Assembly (NCBI GenBank): GCA_964448135.1 | Contig: CAYUVH010000016.1 | Coordinates: 16,875-80,874 of the forward strand | Direction: 5' to 3' | Source of the DNA: CAYUVH01 sp964448135 | GTDB taxonomy: Bacteria; Verrucomicrobiota; Verrucomicrobiia; Limisphaerales; UBA8199 | DNA: 64,000 nucleotides | Part shown: one piece after another, positions 27,601-35,309 of the stretch | Position numbering within the stretch: position 1 is the first letter of the stretch | Layout of the letters: the number at the start of each line of letters is the position of its first letter | The notes under the pieces: model-generated | Databases searched by the model: none | Seen by the model: the letters and a program-made list of their open reading frames with translations, nothing else | What the model was told of the DNA's origin: nothing | Position numbers and translations under genes: made by a program

Positions 27601-27766
27601 CGGCGCGAAGCGACGTCGCGCCTTCGGAAACAACGCCCTTGAGCAGGGGCGGGGTCCAGTTTGAGCTGAGAACTTTGCCTGAGGCCAGGAGCGCCCGGGC
27701 GTTCTTCATGGCCTCCCACCCGGCAATCTTCGCCAGAAAGTCGTCCGTCAAATCCGTGAAACTCAT
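24614..27766 (-). CDS. SNF2/HepA-family DEAD/DEAH helicase with SWIM zinc finger
   Basis: A 1050-residue ATP-dependent DNA translocase. An N-terminal SWIM finger at about 67-92 has the pattern CSC-x9-C-x-H. A bacterial SNF2-associated region follows, then the ATPase core: motif I ILADEMGLGKT and motif II LDEAQ (with HIKNR) lie at about 580-720, QRLVLTGTPMENS is motif III, and the second lobe contains VLVFSQFVSMLALL and the motif VI-like QATDRAHRIGQ. SNF2 proteins use ATP to move along DNA and remodel protein-DNA complexes; this bacterial class is poorly characterised. It is cytoplasmic. No restriction or defence partner is adjacent; neighbours are an exported protein and a glycosidase. Start ATG at 27766 is the only good choice. 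Confidence 0.95.
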   Translation of the reverse strand: MSFTDLTDDFLAKIAGWEAMKNARALLASGKVLSSNWTPPLLKGVVSEGATSLRAGLVIKTSTDIDNVCSCRDSRRSGMICAHSVSVGLHHLKREKDSSPGLATAAPSRGAASMKAQPPAGPRVQRAIAGQTGEPVEISVILPPTLPASIERGKVMVTFEGRWSRGRVPLSVLPMTKPFSFSSEDTRLLDAAEKLAGGETPGGLMLSLVELTPLLEAMKGHPRVALGRGEPLVVSETAWRVPVQATLETSGEIRLNLAPEMEHPVLIAGESLWVFRGTSLEPVGLPAAWRELFRGPMKLSRQRVPLFLSQELGVLEAECEVDANFVLEEFTLEPQPPRFILALNGGLAQLQAQLQCAYGARIMTLGVTSKDETLWLPDPRSTTRYSTRDFAAELAATQLMRRMGFNGPDAQGRWNLLGEHAVVNFFARQYPRLQKEWEVSLEERLQRSTAKNFERIEPRLQITSSGERWFDVEMSLASADGEKFSAADIQRLILSGSGQARLKNGRIALIDTVALEEFNEVLRDCAPQQHARGYRFTDVQAGFLDATLRQQPGWKVQASEAWRERATRQSGEAKLECPPLGHLDEVLRPYQKQGVAWLQFLRDNHFGGILADEMGLGKTLQTLAFLNSLFKNRKLAGPALIVCPTSLVFNWQAEAKKFTPDLTVLALHGAGRHKLFEAIPKSDLVITSYALIRRDAERYQGLEFDTLVLDEAQHIKNRQTQNAVAVKEVRAGQRLVLTGTPMENSVLDLWSIFDFLMPGYLGGAQEFRERYENPIARDKDLAAQSRLGRRLRPFILRRLKREVAKDLPAKLEQVSYCELTDDQQEVYKQVLAVSRNEVMAAVGANGLAKSRMIVLNALLRLRQICCDLRLLKLDEAKFTDESSGKLELFGELLEEAIDGGHRVLVFSQFVSMLALLKEKLTADKMEFCYLDGATTNRGAVVEKFQANDKLPVFLISLKAGGVGLNLTGADTVIHFDPWWNPAVEDQATDRAHRIGQTRVVTSYKLITRGTVEEKILALQQRKRAVIKATLGGEESLVENLTWEEIQGLFE

Positions 27767-27833
27767 CCGTCCAAATCTGCCGGACGGCGACTGCGCTTGG
27801 CAAAATGATTCCGCAAGTTTTAGCAGCTACTCT

Positions 27834-28994
27834 TCACGGAACGCTCAAATGATCGGTATTGCGGATGCGGTACCAGCACATCAGTTCCTTGGCGGTGGGA
27901 ATCGCCGGGCCCTGGCCTTCGGGACTGTCGAGATACAAAAACGCGACCGAGGAGAAACAGAAAGCCTTCAGGCGGTCGGGCGACCACGGATTGACGAAAG
28001 CGAACTTGAGGCGCTCGCGGAAGTGGATGGCGTCGGCTTCGTGCGCGCGATACATCGCCACGCAGGCGTTGAGCGTGTCCTTGATGGTGACGCCATGGAA
28101 GGGACCGGCGATGGTGCCCTCGCGGAAATACCAGCCGCCGAGGAAGTAGTCTTCCAATCCCGTGCCGGCGATGCGGGGCTTCTCCCAATCGTTGTCCACG
28201 TAAACGTATTCGGGCGCTTCGAGGAAGCTGAGGTAATTGCGTTCCTCGCCCTGCATGTAAAGCTGGCAGCCGGCGTAGTGTCCGCGGCCATGGGCTTCGG
28301 CAATGGGCACCGGCGCCGGTCCTTTGTTGAAGCCGGTGTTGAATTGCGAGTGGAAATAACCCACCGCGTCCGGCAGCGGCGCGAGCTGGTAAAGGATATT
28401 GCAGAAGATGTCCGTGTTGATCTCGGGGTCCAAATTCTCGACTTCGACCCGAAAGCTTTTCCGGAACGGCATTGGCCATTTGCAAAAGAAGCCGCCGCTC
28501 GAAGTGCCGAAATAACGCGAAGCGAAACTCGCGACTTCACAAAGACCGGCTCCGAAAAAATCGCCGACCGGCGTTTCGACGGAAGGTTTTTCCGCGCCAT
28601 CGAAATAGATGCGCAGGATGAGCGTCTTTAGAATGGACTGATTGACAGCGGCCTTCGTGTTCCAGTGCTGCCAGAACCAACCGGGAAAGGTGAGCCAGAA
28701 CTGGGCGATGTAGCCTTCGCCTTTGACCTCACCGAGCGTGACGCGTTTGCCGCGCGGGATGTAGGTCGTCTTGCTCTTGCGGTCGAGATTGGACGTGGTG
28801 AATTGCCGGGTGGTTTCGTTTCTCAGCGTCGCCATCCGGAGATTCACCCGGTCCGACTCGGCGACCGTTGCCCCGGTCGGTTCGGCGGCCGCGGCGGCGG
28901 ACGGCAGGGCAGCCGTGGCGCCCAGCGCGGCGAGCGAAGTGACAAAGCCGCGCCGGTCGAGAGGAGAGTTTTCCGAAGGGGTCGGTGGTTTCAT
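27834..28994 (-). CDS. Exported DUF2961 / GH172-family protein (Tat signal)
   Basis: 386 residues. The N-terminus has a twin-arginine-type signal (LDRRGFVTSLAALGATAAL... SAAAAAE), so it is probably exported folded. The body matches the DUF2961 family, now glycoside hydrolase family 172: early NRKSKTTYIPRGKRVTLGEV, GYIAQFWLTF, LILRIYFDGAEKPSVETPVGDFFG, and later GTGLEDYFLGGWYF. Characterised GH172 members act on difructose anhydrides or on alpha-D-arabinofuranose/fructofuranose linkages; the substrate here cannot be read from sequence. The next gene upstream is another secreted glycosidase-fold protein on the same strand, so the two may cooperate. Confidence 0.88.
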   Translation of the reverse strand: MKPPTPSENSPLDRRGFVTSLAALGATAALPSAAAAAEPTGATVAESDRVNLRMATLRNETTRQFTTSNLDRKSKTTYIPRGKRVTLGEVKGEGYIAQFWLTFPGWFWQHWNTKAAVNQSILKTLILRIYFDGAEKPSVETPVGDFFGAGLCEVASFASRYFGTSSGGFFCKWPMPFRKSFRVEVENLDPEINTDIFCNILYQLAPLPDAVGYFHSQFNTGFNKGPAPVPIAEAHGRGHYAGCQLYMQGEERNYLSFLEAPEYVYVDNDWEKPRIAGTGLEDYFLGGWYFREGTIAGPFHGVTIKDTLNACVAMYRAHEADAIHFRERLKFAFVNPWSPDRLKAFCFSSVAFLYLDSPEGQGPAIPTAKELMCWYRIRNTDHLSVP

Positions 28995-29015
28995 TTCGGT
29001 CTAACGGTTAATAAG

Positions 29016-30257
29016 TTATTTTTCCGCCGGTGCAAAATTCGTGGGCTCTTGGTCCAAACCATCACTCCATAACAACGGCGCCAAACGCAACGGGCCGCCC
29101 GTCCAACCCGCGTGGCTGATATACCATTTGCCGTCCGAGTCACGAACGATCTCGGATGCGTGCGATTGAATGCGGGTGTTTTTGCTTTCGAAGTCCCAAT
29201 GGAACGGATCCTTCGAGACGTAAACATCGGTCCAGTCATTGTCGCACGCGAAGAGGTAATAATTGCTTCCCCGCCGCACCACAACCGGTGATTCCGTCGG
29301 CCCGCCGAAACTTCCCGCGCGCGGATGCGTGAACACCACCCGGCGATCGCCCCAATGCACGAGGTCTTTACTCGTCACACAGGCCACGACGTGGTTGCCG
29401 CATTGCGGCGTTGAATTGGCCGTGTAATAGAGCACCCATTCATCGCCGATCCGCGTCACGAACGGATCCCGGGCGTCGAAACCGTCGGTGACCATCGGAT
29501 TGTCCGGGCTGCGTTGCCAGTCGAAGAGGTTGGTGGAGGTCAGCAGGTGAATGCGGTATTTGCCGTGATCGCCCGGATCACCCACGCAGACGAACATGTA
29601 ATACGTGTCCTTGTCGCGCACCACATGCGGTGCCCAGAGCAAATATTCGTGATACTTTTCCAAATCCCGTTTCACGGCAAACGGCTGCGTTTGCCAGGGC
29701 TTTTGCAAGAGAGTGTCCGCGTTGATGTGGCACAGTTGCCGGCCGGGATCCTTTTCCCACGATAGCGGCTTCGGATGCGTGATGCCGAACAAGTGCCAGC
29801 GCTTGTCGGGCCCCTGCGCGAAGGTGTGATCGTTCACGCACCAGGGCTCCTCGGCGGTGTAGAAAGTCGAGAATTCGCCCGCCGATACCAGCGGCTTTTC
29901 GCCGCCTTCAGGTTTCACCCTGCGGTCGGTAGCCTCGACCACGAGCTCGCGTTTCGCATCCTTCGCGATGACGTCCTCCTCGCTCTTGCCGTCGCGCCGG
30001 CGTTCGACTCGCAATAGTTCATACTTGCCGGCCGCGTCCGCGGCGAAAGGAATCCGCCACTGATCCTTTCCGAGATAGATCGCGAAGGCCTCAAACGGCT
30101 TCCCGTCAGGACCTTTAATCACCGCCCAATGTTCGAAACCGGGATAATCAAACTTCACACCCTCGAGGCGGACGTTGAAAGCCGTTTCAGCGCCGAACGC
30201 CATCTGCACCAACGCCGATAAGATTATAAGCCGGCAATAATGACCCAGTATACGCAT
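29016..30257 (-). CDS. Exported five-bladed beta-propeller glycosidase (GH43/GH32-like)
   Basis: 413 residues from the ATG at 30257, with a signal peptide (MRILGHYCRLIILSALVQMAFG). An N-terminal region to about 125 is followed by a propeller that reads like the GH43/GH32/GH62 superfamily: WCVNDHTFAQGPDKRWHLFG, LWAPHVVRDKDTYYMFVCVG, ARDPFVTRIGDEWVLYYTA, GGPTESPVVVRRGSNYYLFA and YISHAGW near the C-terminus. The Asp in NDHTF, the Asp in DARDPF and the Glu in PTESP match the usual base, pKa-modulator and acid positions. Exact substrate unknown (arabinan, fructan or similar). The first ten codons of the longer frame to 30287 are excluded because the signal peptide starts later. It is divergent from the alkaline-phosphatase-like gene. 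Confidence 0.85.
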   Translation of the reverse strand: MRILGHYCRLIILSALVQMAFGAETAFNVRLEGVKFDYPGFEHWAVIKGPDGKPFEAFAIYLGKDQWRIPFAADAAGKYELLRVERRRDGKSEEDVIAKDAKRELVVEATDRRVKPEGGEKPLVSAGEFSTFYTAEEPWCVNDHTFAQGPDKRWHLFGITHPKPLSWEKDPGRQLCHINADTLLQKPWQTQPFAVKRDLEKYHEYLLWAPHVVRDKDTYYMFVCVGDPGDHGKYRIHLLTSTNLFDWQRSPDNPMVTDGFDARDPFVTRIGDEWVLYYTANSTPQCGNHVVACVTSKDLVHWGDRRVVFTHPRAGSFGGPTESPVVVRRGSNYYLFACDNDWTDVYVSKDPFHWDFESKNTRIQSHASEIVRDSDGKWYISHAGWTGGPLRLAPLLWSDGLDQEPTNFAPAEK

Positions 30258-30443
30258 GCGTTTGTCGTTCGCTGTAACTCGCCACAATCGCCGGATTTCG
30301 TCAATGACCCGAACTGGGCGCGGAACTTCCCCCTTGCCCGCCCGGTGTCCAAGATGCGTCCAAGTGGCCGGCGCAATCCGCCTAAACGGGGAATTGCCCT
30401 CCGGCCGATGGCCTCCCTATGGTTTTGGCAACCATTCTACCTT

Positions 30444-31550
30444 ATGTTTAAACAGTTTTCGCTCCTCGCCGCCCTGGCCTTCGTCCTGACTCCTCACTGC
30501 CATGCCGGAGAACCGCACAAGACCGAAAATGTTTTCCTTATCACCGTGGACGGCTTGCGCTGGCAGGAGGTTTTCACCGGGATGGAATCGGCGCTGGCGA
30601 CAAAGGAATATGGCGTCTGGGATACGAACCGCCTGCGCGGTTGGTTCTGGCGCGAAACGCCGGACGCGCGCCGGGAAGCGCTGATGCCGTTTTTTTGGAA
30701 GACCATCGCGAAGCAGGGCCAGATTTATGGGAACGGCAACAAGGGCAGCGTCGAAATGGTCACCAACAGAAAGAAGTTCACCTACCCCGGCTTCAACGAA
30801 ATCTTCACCGGCTCGCCCGACGATCGCATCAATAAAAACGAGAAGCGGAACAACCCCAACGTTTCGGTCATCGAATGGCTGCATCGCAAGCCGGCCTACG
30901 CCGGCCGCGTCGTCGCGTTTGTAAATTGGGACGTCCATCCGTACGTGCTCAACGCCGAGCGCAGCGGCATTCCGGTCTGGTCCGGCTACGACACGAACTT
31001 CACCGCCACACCTGGTTCGCGCCTCGAATTGGTCCAGCAGGTCCAGAAGGATGCCCTTGAGTTCTGGTATGACATGAGTTTTGACACGTTTTATTTCCAT
31101 TCCGCCAACGAGTACGTGAAGGAAAAGCAGCCACGCATCCTCTGGCTGGCGCTGAGCGAGACGGACGAGTGGGCGCATGAGGGAAACTACGAGCATTACC
31201 TCCAAGCCGCGAACAATGCGGACCGTTACATAAGCAAACTGTGGAAAACGGTGCAGTCGCTCCCGCAATATCGTGACAAGACCACCTTCATCATCGCGTG
31301 CGATCACGGCCGCGGGACCGGGGCGGACTGGCGCAATCATGGCGAAAAGATCGCTGGCGCCGAACGCACGTGGCTCGCGGTGATCGGGCCGGACACCGCG
31401 CCGCTCGGCGAGCGGACCAATATCGCCACCGTCACGCACAGCCAGATCGCCGCCACCCTGGCCGCGTTGCTGGGCGAGGACTACCACGCCGCCGTGCCCA
31501 AATCCGGCCCGCCCATTCAGGACTTGCTCCCCGCGCCCGCGCCGAAGTAG
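30444..31550 (+). CDS. Exported alkaline-phosphatase-superfamily protein (type I phosphodiesterase-like)
   Basis: 368 residues. The ATG at 30444 opens a signal peptide (MFKQFSLLAALAFVLTPHCHA). The metal-binding and nucleophile regions of the superfamily can be followed: FLITVDGLRWQEVFTG (first Asp), FTYPGFNEIFTG (where related enzymes have the nucleophile Thr/Ser), WLALSETDEWAHEGNYEHYL (Asp and His) and FIIACDHGRGTG (Asp-His). It probably hydrolyses a phosphate mono- or diester in the periplasm. The longer frame from 30240 is not used because its extra N-terminus is unlike protein and would hide the signal peptide. The MFS transporter gene starts 9 nt after the stop, and a periplasmic phosphatase paired with an OPA-type transporter makes biological sense. 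Confidence 0.85.
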   Translation: MFKQFSLLAALAFVLTPHCHAGEPHKTENVFLITVDGLRWQEVFTGMESALATKEYGVWDTNRLRGWFWRETPDARREALMPFFWKTIAKQGQIYGNGNKGSVEMVTNRKKFTYPGFNEIFTGSPDDRINKNEKRNNPNVSVIEWLHRKPAYAGRVVAFVNWDVHPYVLNAERSGIPVWSGYDTNFTATPGSRLELVQQVQKDALEFWYDMSFDTFYFHSANEYVKEKQPRILWLALSETDEWAHEGNYEHYLQAANNADRYISKLWKTVQSLPQYRDKTTFIIACDHGRGTGADWRNHGEKIAGAERTWLAVIGPDTAPLGERTNIATVTHSQIAATLAALLGEDYHAAVPKSGPPIQDLLPAPAPK

Positions 31551-31559
31551 TAACAGCGG

Positions 31560-32909
31560 ATGTCATCGTCCCTCGCCGACGGGCCCGGCACCGCCGCTAC
31601 GGGAGCCGGGGCCAGGTTCTTTCGGCGGATGGGCGAGAACCCGGTGTACGAGCGCTGGCGCTGGCAGATTTTTTTCGTCACCTGGCTGGCTTACGCGGGC
31701 TTCAATCTCACCCGCATGTCCTTTGCGGTTTCGAAGGTGGGCATTGAGAGCGATTCCCACATCCAGCTCACGCAGCCGCAAATGGCCATGGCCGACGGCG
31801 CTTTCCTTGCCGCGTACGCCATCGGACAGTTCTTCTGGGGCATGGCCGGAGACCGTTTTGGCACCCGGAAGGTGATCCTGTTCGGAATGCTCTGTTCCGT
31901 TTTCGCCGGCTTCGGCATGGGCGCTTCGTCCGCAGTCACGATGTTCGTGACCCTCTTTTTGTTGCAGGGATTTTTCCAATCCAGCGGCTGGGCGCCGCTC
32001 GTGAAAAACGTCGGCAATTTTTTCTCCCGGCGCGAACGCGGCTCCGTCCTCGGGTTGTGGTGCACCAACTACGCCGCCGGCGGGTTCGTGGCCTCCGTCC
32101 TCGCGAGTTACTCCGCCGAGCGGCTCGGCTGGCGCTATGCTTTTTTCATTCCCGCCGCTGTGTTGCTGGGTGTCTGGATTCTTTTCTATTTTTTCCAGCG
32201 CGATCGTCCTGAGGACGTGGGGTTGCCGCCCGTGGAAGTTTACCACAACGAACCAGTGGCCGTGTTGAAGGCCGGCGAGACCTCGGCGGAAGAACCCGAA
32301 GGCTCTTGGAAGACCATACGGGAGGCATTCACCAATCCCATGGTGTTGCTGCTGGGCCTGGTCTATTTCTGTCTCAAGCCCACGCGCTATGCGATCCTGT
32401 TTTGGGGTCCCAAGTATATTTATGATCGCCTGGGATCGGGCATGACCGAAGCGGGCTTGCTCAGCGCCATGTTCGAGCTCGCCGGCCCCATCAGCATTCT
32501 TTCGATGGGCTTTGTCTCGGATCGCGTCTTTGGCTCAAAACGCATGCCCGTCTCGGTGATTTGCCTGTTTCTGCTCGGCGGGCTGTTGCTGCTGCTCAAT
32601 CACGTGCCTTCCACGCGGCTGGCGCTGGGGGCGTGCCTTTTTCTCCTGGGCTTCCTTGCTTATGCACCCGACGCCATGATCGCCGGGGTGGCCGTGGTAG
32701 ATTTTGGCGCGAAAAAAGGCGCGTCCACCGCCACGGGACTGGTCAACGGCCTCGGTTCCATCGGTGCGCTGCTGGGGGGCATGATCCCCGGCCTGCTCCA
32801 GGAAAACTGGGGCTGGCACAGCGTCTTCATTTTCCTGGCTGTTTCGGCTTTTGTGGGCGGCTTGCTCTTGCTGCCGAAATGGAACGCCGTTCCTCCCACC
32901 AGCAAATGA
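31560..32909 (+). CDS. MFS transporter, organophosphate:anion antiporter (GlpT/UhpC-like) type
   Basis: 449 residues with about twelve hydrophobic segments. Early QIFFVTWLAYAGFNLTRMSF and FLAAYAIGQFFWGMAGDRFGTRKVILFG match the OPA branch of the major facilitator superfamily, whose members exchange sugar phosphates or glycerol-3-phosphate for phosphate, or act as sensors. GDRFGTRK is the conserved loop 2-3 motif. A soluble loop at about 215-255 connects the two halves. It is an inner-membrane protein. It is translated from an ATG 9 nt after the phosphatase-like gene, so they are very likely one operon; an organophosphate or phosphate link is plausible but not proven. Confidence 0.93.
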   Translation: MSSSLADGPGTAATGAGARFFRRMGENPVYERWRWQIFFVTWLAYAGFNLTRMSFAVSKVGIESDSHIQLTQPQMAMADGAFLAAYAIGQFFWGMAGDRFGTRKVILFGMLCSVFAGFGMGASSAVTMFVTLFLLQGFFQSSGWAPLVKNVGNFFSRRERGSVLGLWCTNYAAGGFVASVLASYSAERLGWRYAFFIPAAVLLGVWILFYFFQRDRPEDVGLPPVEVYHNEPVAVLKAGETSAEEPEGSWKTIREAFTNPMVLLLGLVYFCLKPTRYAILFWGPKYIYDRLGSGMTEAGLLSAMFELAGPISILSMGFVSDRVFGSKRMPVSVICLFLLGGLLLLLNHVPSTRLALGACLFLLGFLAYAPDAMIAGVAVVDFGAKKGASTATGLVNGLGSIGALLGGMIPGLLQENWGWHSVFIFLAVSAFVGGLLLLPKWNAVPPTSK

Positions 32910-32951
32910 TCCGGTCAGATTGTCGGCTCGGTGTTTGTGGTCGCGTTGCGT

Positions 32952-35030
32952 TTACTGCCCCTGCACCCGAAAATACGCGGTCGAGTTTGTGCGAGGTATG
33001 ACTGCCGAGGTGTTCGTCGTCGCCGCGCCCACGCTTTGCCAGACCGGGTTGTTGCTCAGTACCTGGGCTCGTTGAAGCTGGAAGGGACCTTCGCCACCGT
33101 TCCAGTTCAGCACGATGTTCGTGCCCGCGAGCCCGGCCGAGAGATTGAGCGGCGGCGCCGGCACGAGTATCCCGCGCGCCCGCGGTCCACCCAAGGCTCC
33201 GATCTCCGCCGCCGACATGGTGCGATCCGTGAACATGAAGCTGCTCAGATAGACGATATGGGTGTAAACACCCGAGGTATCGCCTTCGTTGAACAGGAAC
33301 AAATCGGGTCCGGGGTCGACGTTGGAATAAATCGAATGCCGCCCGTCCACTGCCGCCGTGCCGGTGCACACATTCGTGCCGTTCAGATAATACTTCACCG
33401 TGCCGGCCGGCAGATCGGCCGTGAAGGCCACGCGATACCACGTGTTCGGCGCAATCAATCCGGTCGCAGAGTAGCCGATGACGAAAATTCCGAGCGAACC
33501 ATCCGGCGCGACGTAAAAATCCGCGTCGCTCCCGCTCTCGTTGACCGGGCTGGTTTGGAAAAACGGAAACCAGTTGATCGGCGACGGCAGCAGGAAATCG
33601 AAAACCATGGTGTATTGATTGATGTAGGCGCCGCCGCCGTTGGGAGGGCTGGCCGGGAAGGTTGCGGTGTAACCGTTGTTGAGGTTGGTGAAGGCCGGCG
33701 CGCGAAGATATTTCACCGGCTTGCCGCCCATATTCGGAATCGTCGTGCCGTCGCTCGTGCCAAAAACCGTGAGATTGGAAGTGATGACTCCGTCGTTGTA
33801 CGCAAGGACACCGTTGCCCAGCGCGGGCGCGAGGTTGCTGTTGGCGAAATTCCACTCATACACCGCTGACGTGACGATACGCGTTGAGAAGGACCAGACG
33901 TCACCGGTGACGACTCCGCCGGGAGTGAGTTCGTCCACCCGCCAGAAATAAGTCGTCGCCGGAAGCAGATTGGTCAGGTTCACGAAATTGTTCGTTGTCG
34001 TCGTAAGCAAAGCGCCCGGGCTGCCCACGCCGAAATAGACCGCATGGTTCGTTGCGTTGGTTCCAGCCAGCCAGATCAATGTCGTGGCCGGGTTGACGTT
34101 CGTGGTCAAGTGGGCCGGGGAGGGCAGGGTGGCCTTCGCGGCCTGGGTCGGCGGGGTCAGCACAAAGGTTGTCAGCACCGCGCGATGATCCGATGGCCAT
34201 GGGTTTATGCTGTTGCGTTCGTCCAGTTCCACTGAGTTTGCGGGCGTGACGCCGTCATTCAGCGAGTAGTGAATAAAATCAATCCGATCAAACACGCCGT
34301 CCGGTTCCTGGTTGGTTTTGGGAGTCCACGTGATTCCCGGATCGGTGTAGGAGAACGGTCCCGGAAACGTGCGATTGGTGGAATGCAGCGTGCGGTAGGA
34401 ATCGCCCAGCCCCGCGCTCGCACAGGCGACCGAGGTCGGCCACGGGATGCTGGCGTAGTCCAGGTGCGAAGGGGCATTGAAATCGCCGACCAGAAAGCAC
34501 GGCTCGAAGCTGGCGATCAACGGCTGCATGACGCTCAGCATTTGATTCAACGCCGGCATGCGAAGTGAAATCTCCTGGTTCGTCACATAGGAGACCGATT
34601 GCCCGTCGTGCAAATCATACGGTCCGTACGGAAACGGCTCGAGATGGCAACTGAACATGTGAATGCGTTGATTCGGGCTCAATTGAATGGTCGCTCCAAC
34701 GGTGCGGGTCGCGTTGATGGGCGAACTCAGGATCGGATAGCGACTCACGATCGGGCAATCCGCCGCCGGCAGGGAATAGAATCCCAGGTTCGTCGCAATC
34801 GTCTGCACCGTCGTCTGGTTGCACTCCTGCAGCCCCACCACGTCCGCGCCACTTTGCCGGATGACTTCAATGCAGTTGCTCAGGCTGAGTCCACCTTGCA
34901 CCCAAATGTTGAAGCTCAGCACCTTCAACTGCGTAACCGGCGCGGCGCGCAATTCGATGCCCGGCAGTAAGGCAGCGAACAAAAACCCGGCTTGGACCAA
35001 CCTCCGGAGACAGACCCATTTATTCTTCAT
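32952..35030 (-). CDS. Exported endonuclease/exonuclease/phosphatase-family protein with FN3 and LamG-like modules
   Basis: 692 residues with a signal peptide (to about 29). Residues about 33-290 are an EEP domain: VLSFNIWVQGG, GADVVGLQECN (Glu), GDFNAPSHLD (Asp/Asn) and the C-terminal SDHRAVLTTF (Asp-His). All catalytic signatures are present, so it could hydrolyse nucleic acid or another phosphodiester outside the cell. About 300-385 looks like a fibronectin type III domain. About 393-625 is a LamG-like module (YEWNFANSNLAPALGNGVL, NTWYRVAFTADLPAGTVKYY, LFLFNEGDTSG, SAAEIGALGGPRA) found again in two other genes of this window. The last 65 residues are a short beta module ending AYFRVQGQ. 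Convergent with the MFS gene. Confidence 0.9.
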   Translation of the reverse strand: MKNKWVCLRRLVQAGFLFAALLPGIELRAAPVTQLKVLSFNIWVQGGLSLSNCIEVIRQSGADVVGLQECNQTTVQTIATNLGFYSLPAADCPIVSRYPILSSPINATRTVGATIQLSPNQRIHMFSCHLEPFPYGPYDLHDGQSVSYVTNQEISLRMPALNQMLSVMQPLIASFEPCFLVGDFNAPSHLDYASIPWPTSVACASAGLGDSYRTLHSTNRTFPGPFSYTDPGITWTPKTNQEPDGVFDRIDFIHYSLNDGVTPANSVELDERNSINPWPSDHRAVLTTFVLTPPTQAAKATLPSPAHLTTNVNPATTLIWLAGTNATNHAVYFGVGSPGALLTTTTNNFVNLTNLLPATTYFWRVDELTPGGVVTGDVWSFSTRIVTSAVYEWNFANSNLAPALGNGVLAYNDGVITSNLTVFGTSDGTTIPNMGGKPVKYLRAPAFTNLNNGYTATFPASPPNGGGAYINQYTMVFDFLLPSPINWFPFFQTSPVNESGSDADFYVAPDGSLGIFVIGYSATGLIAPNTWYRVAFTADLPAGTVKYYLNGTNVCTGTAAVDGRHSIYSNVDPGPDLFLFNEGDTSGVYTHIVYLSSFMFTDRTMSAAEIGALGGPRARGILVPAPPLNLSAGLAGTNIVLNWNGGEGPFQLQRAQVLSNNPVWQSVGAATTNTSAVIPRTNSTAYFRVQGQ

Positions 35031-35309
35031 GCACGATATGTGGACTTTCGCGCTTTTAATCTATCCGTCTCGCGTGACCACGCTATGCCCAGTTATTGGG
35101 GGGCATTCTCTGCTGCCCCTCGGAAACGATGCTTCAATCAATTCGGCCGCCGCCGCGGAGCGCGGACAGTCCTGTCCGCAGCAACGTCCGGGGATCCGCC
35201 GTGCCGCGGTCTGGCTTTTCCACGGAGAAGTACTACTCGCTTTGGGGGTGCGGTCCGAGGGCTGCGGGATTACGCACCCGGCGCAGTCGAGTCCAGCTCC
35301 GGGATACAA

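Noticed and set aside
24614..27766. SNF2 helicase as part of an anti-phage defence island
   Set aside because: SNF2 proteins occur in some defence systems, but no nuclease, methylase or other defence gene adjoins; neighbours are metabolic and surface genes.
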